This document shows, piece after piece, positions 51,151 through 62,240 of a DNA stretch of 64,000 nt (position 1 is its first letter; each line of letters opens with the position of its first letter). A program made the position numbers and the translations under genes. The stretch covers positions 1 to 64,000 of the forward strand of contig CALSFV010000045.1 in assembly GCA_943737045.1 (NCBI GenBank), in the 5' to 3' direction. The DNA is from Parapristionchus giblindavisi (Eukaryota; Nematoda; Chromadorea; Rhabditida; Diplogasteridae). Under the pieces are notes generated by a model. That model was not told the DNA's origin and did not search any database. It worked only from the letters and a program-made list of their open reading frames with translations.

Positions 51151-53449
51151 TGGAATGATGAATACAGTAAGATCACGTTCATATAGAATCCTTGACAACC
51201 AAAACGAGAAAAGACATGATCAGGATAACATTAATGAATGAGCATCCAGAAATAACACCACGTTCATCTGAACAAATCCTCTATTACTTTATGATGTAGT
51301 ATGATGTGACATCGCATAGTAGGATTATCGAATCAGATAAAAAAGAAGACGATGTGATGATTAAAGATCAATCCGTCCGAACTAGAATTATTATCTGGCC
51401 GAAAGTATTTTTAGGAAACGAATGCATTTAATCTCTTTAAATCAAGGAAGAATTCAGCTCGAGGAAAAAATGCAAAACACTGATCTTTATGCCTCAAAAC
51501 ATAAACTTCAGGTGTATTATCAGAAAAGAACAGAAGATGAAGAATGTGTAAACATGATTATTTTGTTGTAATGAGCGTAGGTATGCGTGAATAAATAACA
51601 TATGAAAAATACAGTATACCTTTGCTCGGTGTTAAGTAGCGCTGGGTCAAATTAGAAGTATGCCTCTTCTGCAGTGATAGTCTTGCTCCATTTATCAGGG
51701 GCATCTTGTAGATCCCATCATGACAGAAAGAGATGGAACTTGAAGAAGTTGGTCAATACCTTCTCGACACTGACTCGGCCATCGAAGAACTTCCCTTTGA
51801 TAGTGATGGAGTACCGAAAGATGACAGTCAGAGGGGCAAGGTCGGAAGAATATAGTGGATGGTGTAGAATAATTCAGCCACAACCCGCCTGCAGTGTGCG
51901 GTTTTGCGTTTTCATTCAGAAAACAGATGCTAGAAGTGGTGTTGACAACCCAATATCAGATGGAAATATCATAGCTAAAATCAGTTTTAGATGATAAAGA
52001 GAACACACTTTATGTTATAAGTAGATGTGAACTTCAACAACGAAACATAAAGGATTGTCACATCTGGTGCACACAACGATCCATTGCTACGATCATCATT
52101 GTTCTTCCTGTTCATCCATTATGTGCCCCAGATGTGACAATCGTTTTTGTTCCACTCATTTTGTTGTTAAAATACACACTTCCTGATAAGATAAAGTGTG
52201 TTACAACGTATAGGAGTACTTCATTCGAGAATACATCAACGTTTATCTCTGTTTTCTCTTTAACGCTAATATGTCACACCTCTCTTCATTTATTACAAAT
52301 CATTGTTTCACATCGATTTTTAATATTTCCGCTTATTGCATTTTTCACGCTACCCTTATTTTTATCTAGTTTTGCCAAAATACTCTTTCACCGGACAGCC
52401 CAAATCTGTTTTGATGGACATGAAGAAGTTACTGAGGTTATCTATTATTTTATTTATCCGGCATCGTCTTCTTATCGGTTTCAAGAAAATATCGGAGAAT
52501 AGAGAAGAAAAAAAGAAGAGAAGAGCAAATTCCTTTCTATATTTTTGCCGACTTCCATATTTCTGTTGTGTACCATTCGTGTAAAGATTGAACCGAGACA
52601 ACTATATAGATATTGAAGAGACAATCGTCAATTCACGATAATATTACGTACTTAAGAAATCTCTGAAACTTATTCGACCATATTTCAATCGCTTCATTAT
52701 CCACAATATTCAAATTTTCAGGTCCAATGTCTCTCCAATCAGATAATCAAATATGATATAATTTTGTGGTGTACTGTAAGTACATCATTTGTAATTACCA
52801 ATCTTACTTCCACATTGATCAATATTCTTTTACTGCACACTATTCAGTTGTGTAAATAACCCTTTGCGGATATTACCCATTGATATTTTCAGATAAAATA
52901 ACAACGTTGCTACTTTTCCAATGATGGGGTTGCTTCATTTTATTCCTTTTCAAAAACATTTTAAGTTTTAATTTCTTACTGGATGTTTTTACATTTATTT
53001 ATTACTTGTTCTCACATTTATTCAATGTATGATAAATTAAATTAAATCAATTTATTAAAGAAATCTACCTTATAAATTTTTTTTAGTGTCCTATACAGAT
53101 ATTTTTTAATCTAATACAAATTGTGATGACGACACACATCTACAGTGCATGTCTCTCGTATGGTTTGCCTTTCTACAACCATTGATTCTCATTCATTCTT
53201 TACGACACATTGTAGGTTTTATTTAGAAACTAAAATAAGTGAAGATGTGAAATGCTCAAAAAACCAAACAACAAATTTCATAATTTTGTCAATGATAATT
53301 GTTTGAATCGGAATTGTACCACAACAAAGGAAACTTTCCAGGAAAGTATCACACGTTTTATCCAATTTGTATCCTCTCAAGTAAAGCGTAAGTGTTAATA
53401 ATACGTTTTCAGGCGAGATGTGGTATTGCGAAAAAAAACAAGAATAACG
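51151..53449. other. Intergenic with coding-like debris
   Basis: Around 51650-51890 the sequence is GC-richer and open on both strands; one minus-strand reading (GKFFDGRVSVEKVLTNFFKF, then TGA, then WDLQDAPDKWSKTITAEEAY) looks like a gene fragment with a stop, but no family was recognised. A hydrophobic + frame of 122 codons at 52134-52502 may be a chance frame or a decayed membrane protein. A short palindromic element is at 52053-52142. Confidence 0.35.
52053..52142. repeat. 90-bp palindromic mini-element
   Basis: GATTGTCACATCTGG at the left and CCAGATGTGACAATC at the right are exact inverted repeats bounding a short spacer. It is consistent with a very small MITE. Confidence 0.7.
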
Positions 53450-53620
53450 GTTTGAAATAAACGAATACTTCGCCTGTTGTTTTTTGTTAAACCATTTGTG
53501 AGCAATATATTTCACATTCCTACTGGTTCCAACAAAAAATATTCACAATTTTCGTAGAAACGGATAATCAGTTTACTACTTTACGAGACTTTTGGAACAC
53601 ACCATTACATACACATGAAA
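53450..53620 (+). pseudogene. 3' remnant of an Sre chemoreceptor gene
   Basis: AAATAAACGAATACT near 53455 matches the penultimate exon of the two Sre genes downstream, and about 100 bp later IFTIFVETDNQFTTLRDFW matches their last exon (TVAIFVDTDTHFINLRDVW and TVTIYVDQDNHFMNLRESW). The usual stop codon is missing, so the frame runs on. No other Sre exons were found upstream. It is a decayed third copy of the tandem array. Confidence 0.65.
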
Positions 53621-54659
53621 ATGACATATTGTGGAAATTAACTAAAATAAATTACTTCTTTAAAAATAAATATCATTTTAATTTTTTCTTCGTTTGTGCA
53701 CATCTCAATGTTTGTAATAACAATATCCAGAGAATGAACTGATAAGAATTGCTTAAAGCATATTTACAAAATAAAATGATTGTGTTTCAACTGTTCCAAA
53801 GGTCCTTTCCTAATTACAACGATAGAGTGAATCACTTTTATTCTTCTAATCATTTCATTCTTATTCCTGTATATGATTATTCATGGATATGGTGACAATG
53901 AGAGAGTGCGAGAGATTAAGATGAATTATCGACTCTTAATTGTCTGCCATACTACTTCAGAGTATTCTAGATCTTTGATATCGATATCATTAGATTGGGT
54001 ATCCGAGTATTTCTCATACACCTCTCTATCGTTTTCAGTCTTTGCTCAAATATTACACGAAATTACCATTACGTGTTCAATTTTCTCTATCCAATTTTTA
54101 TTGGTGAAAAAACTGTCAAGTAACAACGACAAAATAGTCGAGTAAGGTAAAATACCGTTTAGTAATCCTTTTGAGCAGAATTATTTAAAACGTGCTGTTT
54201 TTTTCTTTATGTTTTGGCAAATGGTTGGTGAACTTGAGAAGAAGGCGATTATTAACTATTAAATGTGACTTGTCTGACAAACTTTCTAATGAATCTTTCA
54301 CACATTTTCATGAATCGAACAACTTTTTTTTTACTTATTGTTCATTGACGAGAGATTATATACTATCCATTCCATCCCTAATCAAGTTATTTTCATATTC
54401 TATGAAATATAATATAATACTGGTGGTGTTGGTAGAATAATGATGAATCACAGTTGCATGTCCATTAGTATTTGCGATATTGATTTGGTTCTCATCATTT
54501 ATGGGATATCTAACTCGATCTTTTAATTCTCTATTCTTGTCATATTCTTTTACCAGTCTTTTCAAGTCTCGCACAATTAAAGCTTAGCATCTGATGTTCC
54601 TTTATTTCATCACCATCATATACAACATTATTTGGCTTCAAACACCTTGCAGAACTTTA

Positions 54660-56963
54660 ATGGCTGATCATAATCACTTTGTCAAATTAAATAGCACTTA
54701 CTTTGCTGATGCTCCCATTGCATTCTATTCGATTATTGGACTCGAGGTTCTTCAATACTGAAAGAAAGTTTGATAATTTGTATATGGTCTTTTAAGGTAT
54801 TTATAAGCATCTGTGCTCTCGTTCTCCAGCCATATGTGGCTCTTTCGGTATTTCGAGCAAGTACGACTATTCTCAGCTTTTAAAGGCGCATCACGAGCTA
54901 ATTTGACTGACCACTCTCTCTTGCAGACAAAGAAACGGAGAGAGAGTGGTGTCAGAGAGGAGAGTTTCAAATTAGTTCGGGTGTCGCATCAATTACAATG
55001 TAAACACGTTTTTATAGAAGTAATGCACAGAAATTTTCGCCTGCAAATGTGCTTATGCACGACGTATTATTCAATATCCACACTTTCTCGATTTGTACTG
55101 ATGTACTACGAAATGAATGATATACCGAATTCTGGTGAACTAAATATCCTTCGTTTCTCGTTTATTTCCAAATATTTCAGAAGATGATGTACTTCTATTC
55201 ACAGTAGAAGTAATTCGAGATACTATCATTGGATACTTTTGTTGCCTGTAATCTTCCATTTTTCATTTTCCATAGTTCTATTTTTTCCATTTTTTCTAAG
55301 TTCTATTTTGACAAAAAAAATGAAATGCTATTGGTTTATTTTCGCAACTGTTCAACATCACTTAGCTACTCTGTCAATATAGTAGTCATATTCAGGATCG
55401 GCTCATTTGCCTTAGAAAGATACATAGCTACTCATTATTGGAAATGGTATGAGAAAGCTTCGATGAGTACATTATCCGTGCTCCTTCTTGCTGAACTCAC
55501 CAATGTCGTTCCAGCTCTAATTAACGCCCTCTTAATGTATACAGGTAAATTACCCACACGAATCAAGCTCTTTCGCTGTCTATGAGATATATGATCTGAG
55601 CGACAAATTACAAGTTCATCTGGGGTACTTAAAAGCGAGACCCCAAGCTAATTCGAAACTCTCCGCTTTGGCCGCACTCTCTCGCTTTCTTTGTTTACGA
55701 GAGAGTATTGCCAATGCGGAGAATCAAATTAGCTTGGGGTGTACCTTTAAACTGTACCGTTAATTATTATTAACATTTCCAGGAAAGATAAATAATATTG
55801 CCAATTTTTCTGTTATGGGCGTATTTATGAATCTCAGTATGGCGGTATATTCAGAAAAGGTTGAAATTCTTTAAATTGATTGTTTTAGATTTTCGTCCGC
55901 ACATATACCTTGAATGCTCGTTGGCTCAAGAAAATAAATGAGGGAGCTAGAGTCGGATTTTATTCGGTATCAAAAACATTTCAAGTCAAGGAAAACATGG
56001 AAGTTATGAAGGTTTTTTGCTTTTCTTTTTTTTTAAATAATGGTTTTCCGATGGTGGGGATCTGTCATCAAGCACCAAAAATATGAACCATAGGTCAAAT
56101 TTAATTTCACCTTTCACTTTAAAATATTTTTATAAATAGCCACGTGGGAAAAAGAAAATTCATCAAAGACATTTAAGTGGAGGTTATTTTATAGTTCATG
56201 GCCATAATATGTCTCCCATTCTCTATAATTGGAAGTATTACATTCTTTTCTGGAGCCTTCATGTTGTACGTTTCGTAGTCTAAACAGTTATGACAGTTAA
56301 ATATTAAATGTACCCAACAATTGTTCCATTAAAAGTGAAAGATATACAGTGGTACACGTTTGTCTTTCCATTATGCGGTGTTACTTCGCATTTTTGTAAC
56401 GTGCACCACTGTATTTATAGATATATGAGAAATAGCCAATGAGAAAAACGTAATCATGCACAATATAATCAGATTTGGACCAAATGACTGGCAGCTTTCT
56501 CGGAATATATGCTATGCTCTATGCGATTTATTTATTGTCTTGTAAGGCTTTACCGGTTATCAATACATCTATATTGAGAGAGAAAAAGATACCCACACGG
56601 CAGCATCTCAATTAATTATCCCGATTGTTTTCTTATGTTTTTCACTTACATCCGTCGCCCAATTATGGGCGTTTATTCTACAAGCAAATCTGTATTTTCA
56701 TTGTAATGTTTCATGTTGGATCTATCACTGTTGATGACTACTGTGATGGGTAATAAACGAATACAACGGGAATTTTATAATATATCAATTATATCTCGAA
56801 TATTGATGGTCATAGGAATTAAGGTTCGCTTCTTGAAAATTTCAAATCTGAAATTTACTTATTTCAGATTTCTTCTACTTCAAAACAAAGTAAAACTGTC
56901 ACAATTTACGTAGATCAGGATAATCATTTTATGAATTTGAGAGAATCTTGGAATAGGCCTTAA
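54660..56963 (+). CDS. Sre-family chemoreceptor, copy A; possibly splice-defective
   Basis: Exons 54660-54746, 54797-54860, 55018-55134, 55181-55247, 55396-55544, 55783-55844, 55889-56011, 56195-56265, 56473-56541, (56715-56823) and 56868-56963 mirror copy B almost exactly in length and phase. Sre markers are the ERYIATHYW motif after TM3, the YSVSKTFQVKEN segment before TM6 and the GNKRIQREFYNIS segment near the end. These are seven-TM odorant receptors of ciliated chemosensory neurons. The acceptor before the tenth exon reads TTTCAT where copy B has TTTCAG, so that exon may be skipped or the gene may be dead; no other AG gives the same frame. Intron 9 is about 120 bp longer than in B and contains coding-like sequence. 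Introns 2, 5 and 8 hold small palindromic elements absent from copy B. Confidence 0.8.
54880..54990. repeat. Small palindromic element in Sre copy A intron 2
   Basis: Sequence around GCGCATCACGAGCTAATTTG is inverted at the other side as CAAATTAGTTCGGGTGTCGC, with a central GAGAGAGTGGT hairpin. It resembles the element at 55630-55750. Copy B has only a 48-bp intron here, so the insertion postdates the duplication. Confidence 0.65.
55630..55750. repeat. Small palindromic element in Sre copy A intron 5
   Basis: CCCCAAGCTAATT on the left and AATTAGCTTGGGG on the right are inverted, around a centre with CTCTCTCG/CGAGAGAG. Same family as the element at 54880-54990. Absent from copy B, whose intron is 64 bp. 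Confidence 0.75.
56344..56413. repeat. 70-bp Tc1/mariner-like mini-element in Sre copy A intron 8
   Basis: TACAGTGGTACACGTTT at the left and AACGTGCACCACTGTA at the right are inverted repeats that begin and end in TA. Copy B has a short 66-bp intron without it. Confidence 0.7.
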
Positions 56964-57274
56964 AATACGCATTTCGTCCTCACAAATATTTGATAAATTA
57001 TTGTTACTGTTTTTGTTTGTATTGTCTTTCAAAATAGCACTGTCTTCATAAAAATAATGAGTAAATTCTGTTTGATTTCGTCTTTTAACAATATATTTTC
57101 GTAAAAAGTCGATCTATCAATTTAGTATCTCTATTATCTATACCAACGGTCTCATTACAAGTTCAGTGAAAAGATATTGATGTATTGACAGTTTGCGATG
57201 ATTTTTATAAAAGACATACATCAATACATATTGTCAATTACAGTTTATTCCATGTTTCTAGTTAACTCTACATA
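56964..57274. other. Intergenic; no gene seen
   Basis: AT-rich 3' flank of Sre copy A, with a short inverted motif around 57175-57240 (TTGATGTATTGACA and TACATATTGTCAAT-like). No exon was recognised. Confidence 0.45.
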
Positions 57275-59077
57275 TCACGCGTGTCACCGAAGAATCGAAT
57301 AAAATCCGGGGGTGGTTGGCACATTTTTTGACCCCCATATATTATTGCATTTTTTGGTAGTCCATATGGTCCCTAACAACGTACCGTCGAGCTTTTTTGC
57401 ATATCTTCATTTTCAACGTCGGCAGACGTCGTCAAACTTTTTGGACGCCGAAAATTGCCGACTTTGGAGCTCTGTAGCTCTTCAGGATGTAGTTTTGGTG
57501 TCAAACTGTCAACAGAAGAATTCTTCGGAATATCAAGGAGAATGCGCTTGCATCATTGCCATATCGATATTTTAATTAGTTTTTTCGTAAATCGATTTTA
57601 TTGATTATTGTTCTTAAAAATATAGAAGCCGAAACTTTTCAATAGCTCAATAGATAGAGCTCGACGAGAGGAATTCAATGGTATGCTGACGGTTACTGTA
57701 TGTGGTTGTCTTCGAAAGTTATGATCATTTCAATATTTTCATTGCATGCGATCACACAAGAGGAGAGTGACGCAGCCAGTGATCTACCCACTCTTCTCCC
57801 TCGTGCAATGACTTCGATCATTGAAGCTAGTTTTACTGTTGTTCTTGTGTGCATCTACTAGTTATTTTTCATTATTTTCGAATATTCATTTCTAAAAAAA
57901 ATCTATTAATATCAATCATCATGAATGCAAACAACACAACAAAGAGGCCTTATATTCACAGGAATATTTTATTACAGTCTTTCGTCGAGAATAAAATACC
58001 ATCCTAAAGAAGTCGTTTTCATGTTGTCCTAGAATTTTCCTCGTCCTCATCCTCCTCAGCATATCCCTCCTCGAAGACGTCATCGCCCAGCACAGAGTCC
58101 TCGGACTCCTCCGCAACTCTTCTCTTCCGAGTCATTCCATTGGCCGATCGAACACTCGACCTCGTCCCAGTGCTCTTCTTACTCGTCTTCGATGACATCT
58201 TCGTCGTCGAACATTGATAAGATCGATAACTGAATTCAGCCGAAGAGAACGACGTGAGGTTGGATTTCATCAATGAAGAGAGATACTAACTGCTCCCTTG
58301 ATTGAAGCATGTGAATGAGATCAATGGAAACTTTTAAAAGTTAATTTTCTTTAGGATGGTATTTTATTCTCGACGAAAGACTGTAATAAAATATTCCTGT
58401 GAATATAAGGCCTCTTTGTTGTGTTGTTTGCATTCATGATGATTGATATTAATAGATTTTTTTTAGAAATGAATATTCGAAAATAATGAAAAATAACTAG
58501 TAGATGCACACAAGAATAACAGTAAAACTAGCTTCAATGATCGAAGTCATTGCACGAGGGAGAAGAGTGGGTAGATCACTGGCTGCGTCACTCTCCTCTT
58601 GTGTGATCGCATGCAATGAAAATATTGAAATGATCATAACTTTCGAAGACAACCACATACAGTAACCGTCAGCATACCATTGAATTCCTCTCGTCGAGCT
58701 CTATCTATTGAGCTATTGAAAAGTTTCGGCTTCTATATTTTTAAGAACAATAATCAATAAAATCGATTTACGAAAAAACTAATTAAAATATCGATATGGC
58801 AATGATGCAAGCGCATTCTCCTTGATATTCCGAAGAATTCTTCTGTTGACAGTTTGATACCAAAACTACATCCTGAAGAGCTACAGAGCTCCAAAGTCGG
58901 CAATTTTCGGCGTCCAAAAAGTTTGACGACGTCTGCCGACGTTGAAAATGAAGATATGCAAAAAAAGCTCGACGGTACGTTGTTAGGGACCATATAGGCT
59001 ACCAAAAAATGACCTCTGCTCATTTTCGATTTTTTCAATGTGCCACTGTTTATTCGAACCTTACGCGACACGCGTGA
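57275..59077. repeat. Long foldback element, 1.8 kb, carrying an ORF in its spacer
   Basis: Arms 57275-58011 and 58347-59077 are near-perfect reverse complements of about 735 bp. The ends read TCACGCGTGTC and GACACGCGTGA with TA outside each end, suggesting a TA target. The 335-bp spacer is GC-richer than the arms and contains an 84-codon minus-strand frame. Matching open frames inside the two arms (57312-57575 on + and 59071-58754 on -) are mirror images. Confidence 0.88.
58019..58273 (-). CDS. 84-codon ORF inside the foldback spacer
   Basis: It starts at 58273 (MMKSNLTSFSSAEFSYRS) and stops a few bases inside the spacer edge. The middle is Ser-, Lys- and Thr-rich with a TRKRR basic cluster like a nuclear signal, and the C-terminus is strongly acidic (EESEDSV, then EEDEDEE). 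Composition resembles a tail of a nuclear chromatin-associated protein. No transposase motif is present. It could be a captured host gene piece or an element-encoded protein. A second ATG at about 58198 begins MSSKTSKKSTGT. Confidence 0.45.
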   Translation of the reverse strand: MMKSNLTSFSSAEFSYRSYQCSTTKMSSKTSKKSTGTRSSVRSANGMTRKRRVAEESEDSVLGDDVFEEGYAEEDEDEENSRTT

Positions 59078-59290
59078 TATGGAGATGGTAAAAAGACGGG
59101 GTGAAAGGTATTATTTTCTTCATTAACGACATGGAATAGAGGATTATTTCACTTCAGATCCGGAACTTTTCTTTACATAGCGCTCATTGTCAGATTTCCT
59201 CGAAATATTGTCAAAGTAAAAAGGCCGGACGATATGGTAGGAAGCGTTGTTGAGAATTATATATAGAAATGAGTAGTCAATAACATCGCA

Positions 59291-59567
59291 GGAGCCCCTG
59301 AAAGACATGGACCTCAGGGACCCGCATGGACAACCCGGATCCGATGGTCGCCCAGAAAATGATGGTTGCAACGGTCCCAATGGAAGGCATGGACATCAAG
59401 GTCGTCAGGGAGGCCACTGAACTCACGGAGAATCCGGATCCGATGACGCTTATTGTCCTTGTTCCGCCCCCACTTCTATCTTTGACGAATCTGAAGGATT
59501 CGAGCTGAACAACTACAATACTGGCACTGGAGATTACCAGGGATACCGCAAAGTTGTCAGAGTTTAA
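59291..59567 (+). pseudogene. Cuticular collagen pseudogene, C-terminal fragment
   Basis: Gly-X-Y triplets run from 59291 (GAPERHGPQGP), continue after a one-base frameshift near 59324 (GQPGSDGRP), and lead to the typical nematode collagen end with CPC (DAYCPCSAPTS) and a YRKVVRV terminus before TAA at 59565-59567. A TGA at 59418-59420 sits exactly where a Gly codon (GGA) belongs, and another triplet has Glu for Gly. These breaks show it is not a working collagen. It abuts the right end of the foldback element and lies between the two Sre copies. Confidence 0.8.
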
Positions 59568-60172
59568 TTCCTATTTTGGCTAACAATGAACTAAATAAAA
59601 TTGAATTTATGAAAATTTCGTACGAAAAGTCGAATAGAACTTGGAAACCTTCGATGGGAAGAACGAGAGAATTCTCTGAAGATTTGAACCAGGGTATTTG
59701 AGTATTGACCATCTGTTATGCGAATTATGAACAATTCATTCATTTCTGCACTTGGAGCGGTGTTGCATGAAGCAGAACAAAACAATTCAAAGATGTGATT
59801 GTTTGTGAAAAAGTACAAAATTACGAGCATGAATAAAGAATCGGCTTGAATGAAGACAAAGTCATGAGAACTTGAAGTCGTACTACTTTTGATCTATAAT
59901 CTTTGAAATTGTACGTGACTATTGAACCTTTATAACCAATGATTAACTTCTAAATGTGCCTTGTCTAGGAAACATTCTTTTTAATCAATGTATCACACTT
60001 TTCATTACAGTTTCAATATCATGAAATGGATATAGGTATACTTCATAATATATTACATTGCCCGGAACATAACTTTCCATGGTTCTATATTCTGTCTTTC
60101 TAGCCTCATATCATTCTTTATTATGATTAATTCTTCTGCTTCATTTCATTTCAAATCTCTTACAGATCTAGA
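59568..60172. other. Intergenic; no gene seen
   Basis: Upstream region of Sre copy B. Some similarity in layout to the sequence before copy A (AT-rich, then a CAG shortly before the ATG), but no further exon was recognised. Confidence 0.45.
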
Positions 60173-62240
60173 ATGGATGATAAGCATTTCGTCAAATTGA
60201 ACAGCTCACAAATGTCCGAAGCTCCAATCGTTTTCTATTCGATTATTGGACTCGAGGTGTGATAAATGTCAATCTCTCAATCAATATTTATCGAGTGATA
60301 AATATTTATTGATTTAATATTGATTGGTGGCTAAATCACTTATGAACAATATGTGCTCCGTTTTCAAGGTATTTCTAAATATTATCTCGTTAATTCTTCA
60401 GCCATTAGTGGCCTTTTCGATATTTCAAGCAAGTACGACTCCTTTTTCAACTTTTATTCACCACATAATATATTTTATAGAAGTAATGCACAGAAACTTT
60501 CGTCTTCAAATGTGTCTGTGTACAACATATTACTCAATATCCACTTTATCTCGATTCATCTTTCTTTACTATCAAATGAATGATATTCCTCTATCACGTC
60601 AGTTTTTTTTAAATATTTTTATCCTAATCTTCTACATTTATATCCTATCAAATATCTATGAAATAGAGATTTCGTCCACTCATAGCCAAAAATAAAGGGG
60701 AAATGAATATTTTTCCAATATTGATTGATGTACAGGGTGCGTCATAATTACGGAGTCACGATCTTTTCATATGAATAGATAAACGTATTCAATTGTTTTC
60801 TTCTTATTTTATTTTTTCAAAAGATTTTCGATTGAAGATGTCGCACTCTCTTTTTTTCATTTTTTTGTGACTTTAGAACATCGGAATATACTTTTAAAAG
60901 TTGCAGCCAACGATATGATTCTTCTGATTGCTGATGTGATTCGAGACGCCGTCGCAGGATACTTCAGTTCCTTGTATCACATATTTTCTCTCCAAGACTA
61001 TTATCAACAAAGATATTCAGACTCGGTTCATTTGCCATAGAAAGATACATAGCTACTCATTACTGGGAATGGTATGAGAAATCTTCCATGAGCACATTAT
61101 CCGTTCTTATTTTTGTCGAAATGACAAATGTTGTTCCGGCCATGATCAATTCTGTATTAATGTATACAGGTTTGTACTATTACTCTTTAAATGTCCTCCA
61201 GTCCTATCTTTCCTTTCAAGTGACCTATTCCAGATACAATTGCTGCTGTTACTAATTTTGTGATATTGGGAGGATTCTTATCTCTCAGTTTTACGGTGAA
61301 CGTCAAGAAAAGACAGAAATCTATACATATTTTGTTGAAGATTTTTACGCGTACTTATATGGTGAATCTTCGGTTGATGAAGAAAATAAATGAAGGGGCG
61401 ACAATCGGATCTTATACAGTATCAAAAACATTTCAAGTCAAGGAAAACATAGAAGTTATGAAGGTTATCTTATATATTTATTATAGTGTGATTTTCGGAT
61501 TTATGAATATATCTATTAGATCGACTATGAGGTGTACAAAGTTCACTTCACAACGATCTCAATTAAACTTTTACTTGTTTTCTATCAGAGAGCAATCACT
61601 GCGATTTCAAGAGCGGCTTAAGATGGAAATTCTCATGCAAAATATGTGTACAAATTTGTACAATACATTTTGAAATTAAATTTTAATAATAAATAATAAT
61701 TGTTATAGTAGTATTAAAACACGAATAAAATATTTGCAGTATATGTCGCTAATATTTCTTCTATTCTCAACCTTCGGCAGTATATTATTCTTTACGGCTG
61801 CCTACACATTGTATTTTTTTAAATTACATTATTTACATTACATTTAATTATTTGTGTATCAATATATCAAATTCAGAATTGGACCAAAAGATTGGATTTT
61901 CTCTCGGAATATAAGCTGTGCTCTGTGCGATTTGTTGATTGCCATGTAAGGAATTACTAAACGTCAAATTTATTCTACAATAAAGTGTTTTCAGTTTGTT
62001 TATAGCGCTGTTAATAGTTTCGGTGGCGGGAAATAAGCGAATACTAAAGGAGTTTTACAATATATCAATTATCTTAAAAATAAGGAATGTTATTGGGCTT
62101 CATGTTCGCACGATTTTTGTTTCTAATATTTAATTGTTTATTTTCAGTCTCGTGATCCTGAACCGACAAAAACGGTCGCGATTTTCGTAGATACGGATAC
62201 CCACTTTATAAATTTGAGAGACGTGTGGAGAACGACATAG
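60173..62240 (+). CDS. Sre-family chemoreceptor, copy B (intact)
   Basis: Eleven exons (60173-60256, 60369-60432, 60481-60597, 60907-60973, 61021-61169, 61234-61295, 61341-61463, 61740-61810, 61877-61945, 61995-62103, 62148-62240) join in frame for 335 residues, normal for the family. Landmarks: FYSIIGLE near TM1, VMHRNFRLQMCLCTTYYS, the E-R-Y signature IERYIATHYW near residue 116, TVSKTFQVKENIEVMK before TM6, IGPKDW and GNKRILKEFYNIS near TM7, and the short tail ending VWRTT. It should encode a seven-TM chemosensory receptor in ciliary membranes of sensory neurons. All splice sites are canonical GT-AG. Intron 3 contains one end of a possible mariner-like element (TACAGGGTGCGTCATAATTA at 60733). 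Identity to copy A is high in every exon, so the pair is a recent tandem duplication. Confidence 0.88.

Noticed and set aside
57312..59071. ORFs in the arms of the 57-59 kb foldback sharing MVPNNVPSSFF
   Set aside because: Mirror copies within inverted-repeat arms with no transposase motif or splice context.
60733..60906. Complete mariner element in intron 3 of Sre copy B
   Set aside because: Only one end (TACAGGGTGCGTCATAATTA) is visible; no matching inverted end was found in the intron.
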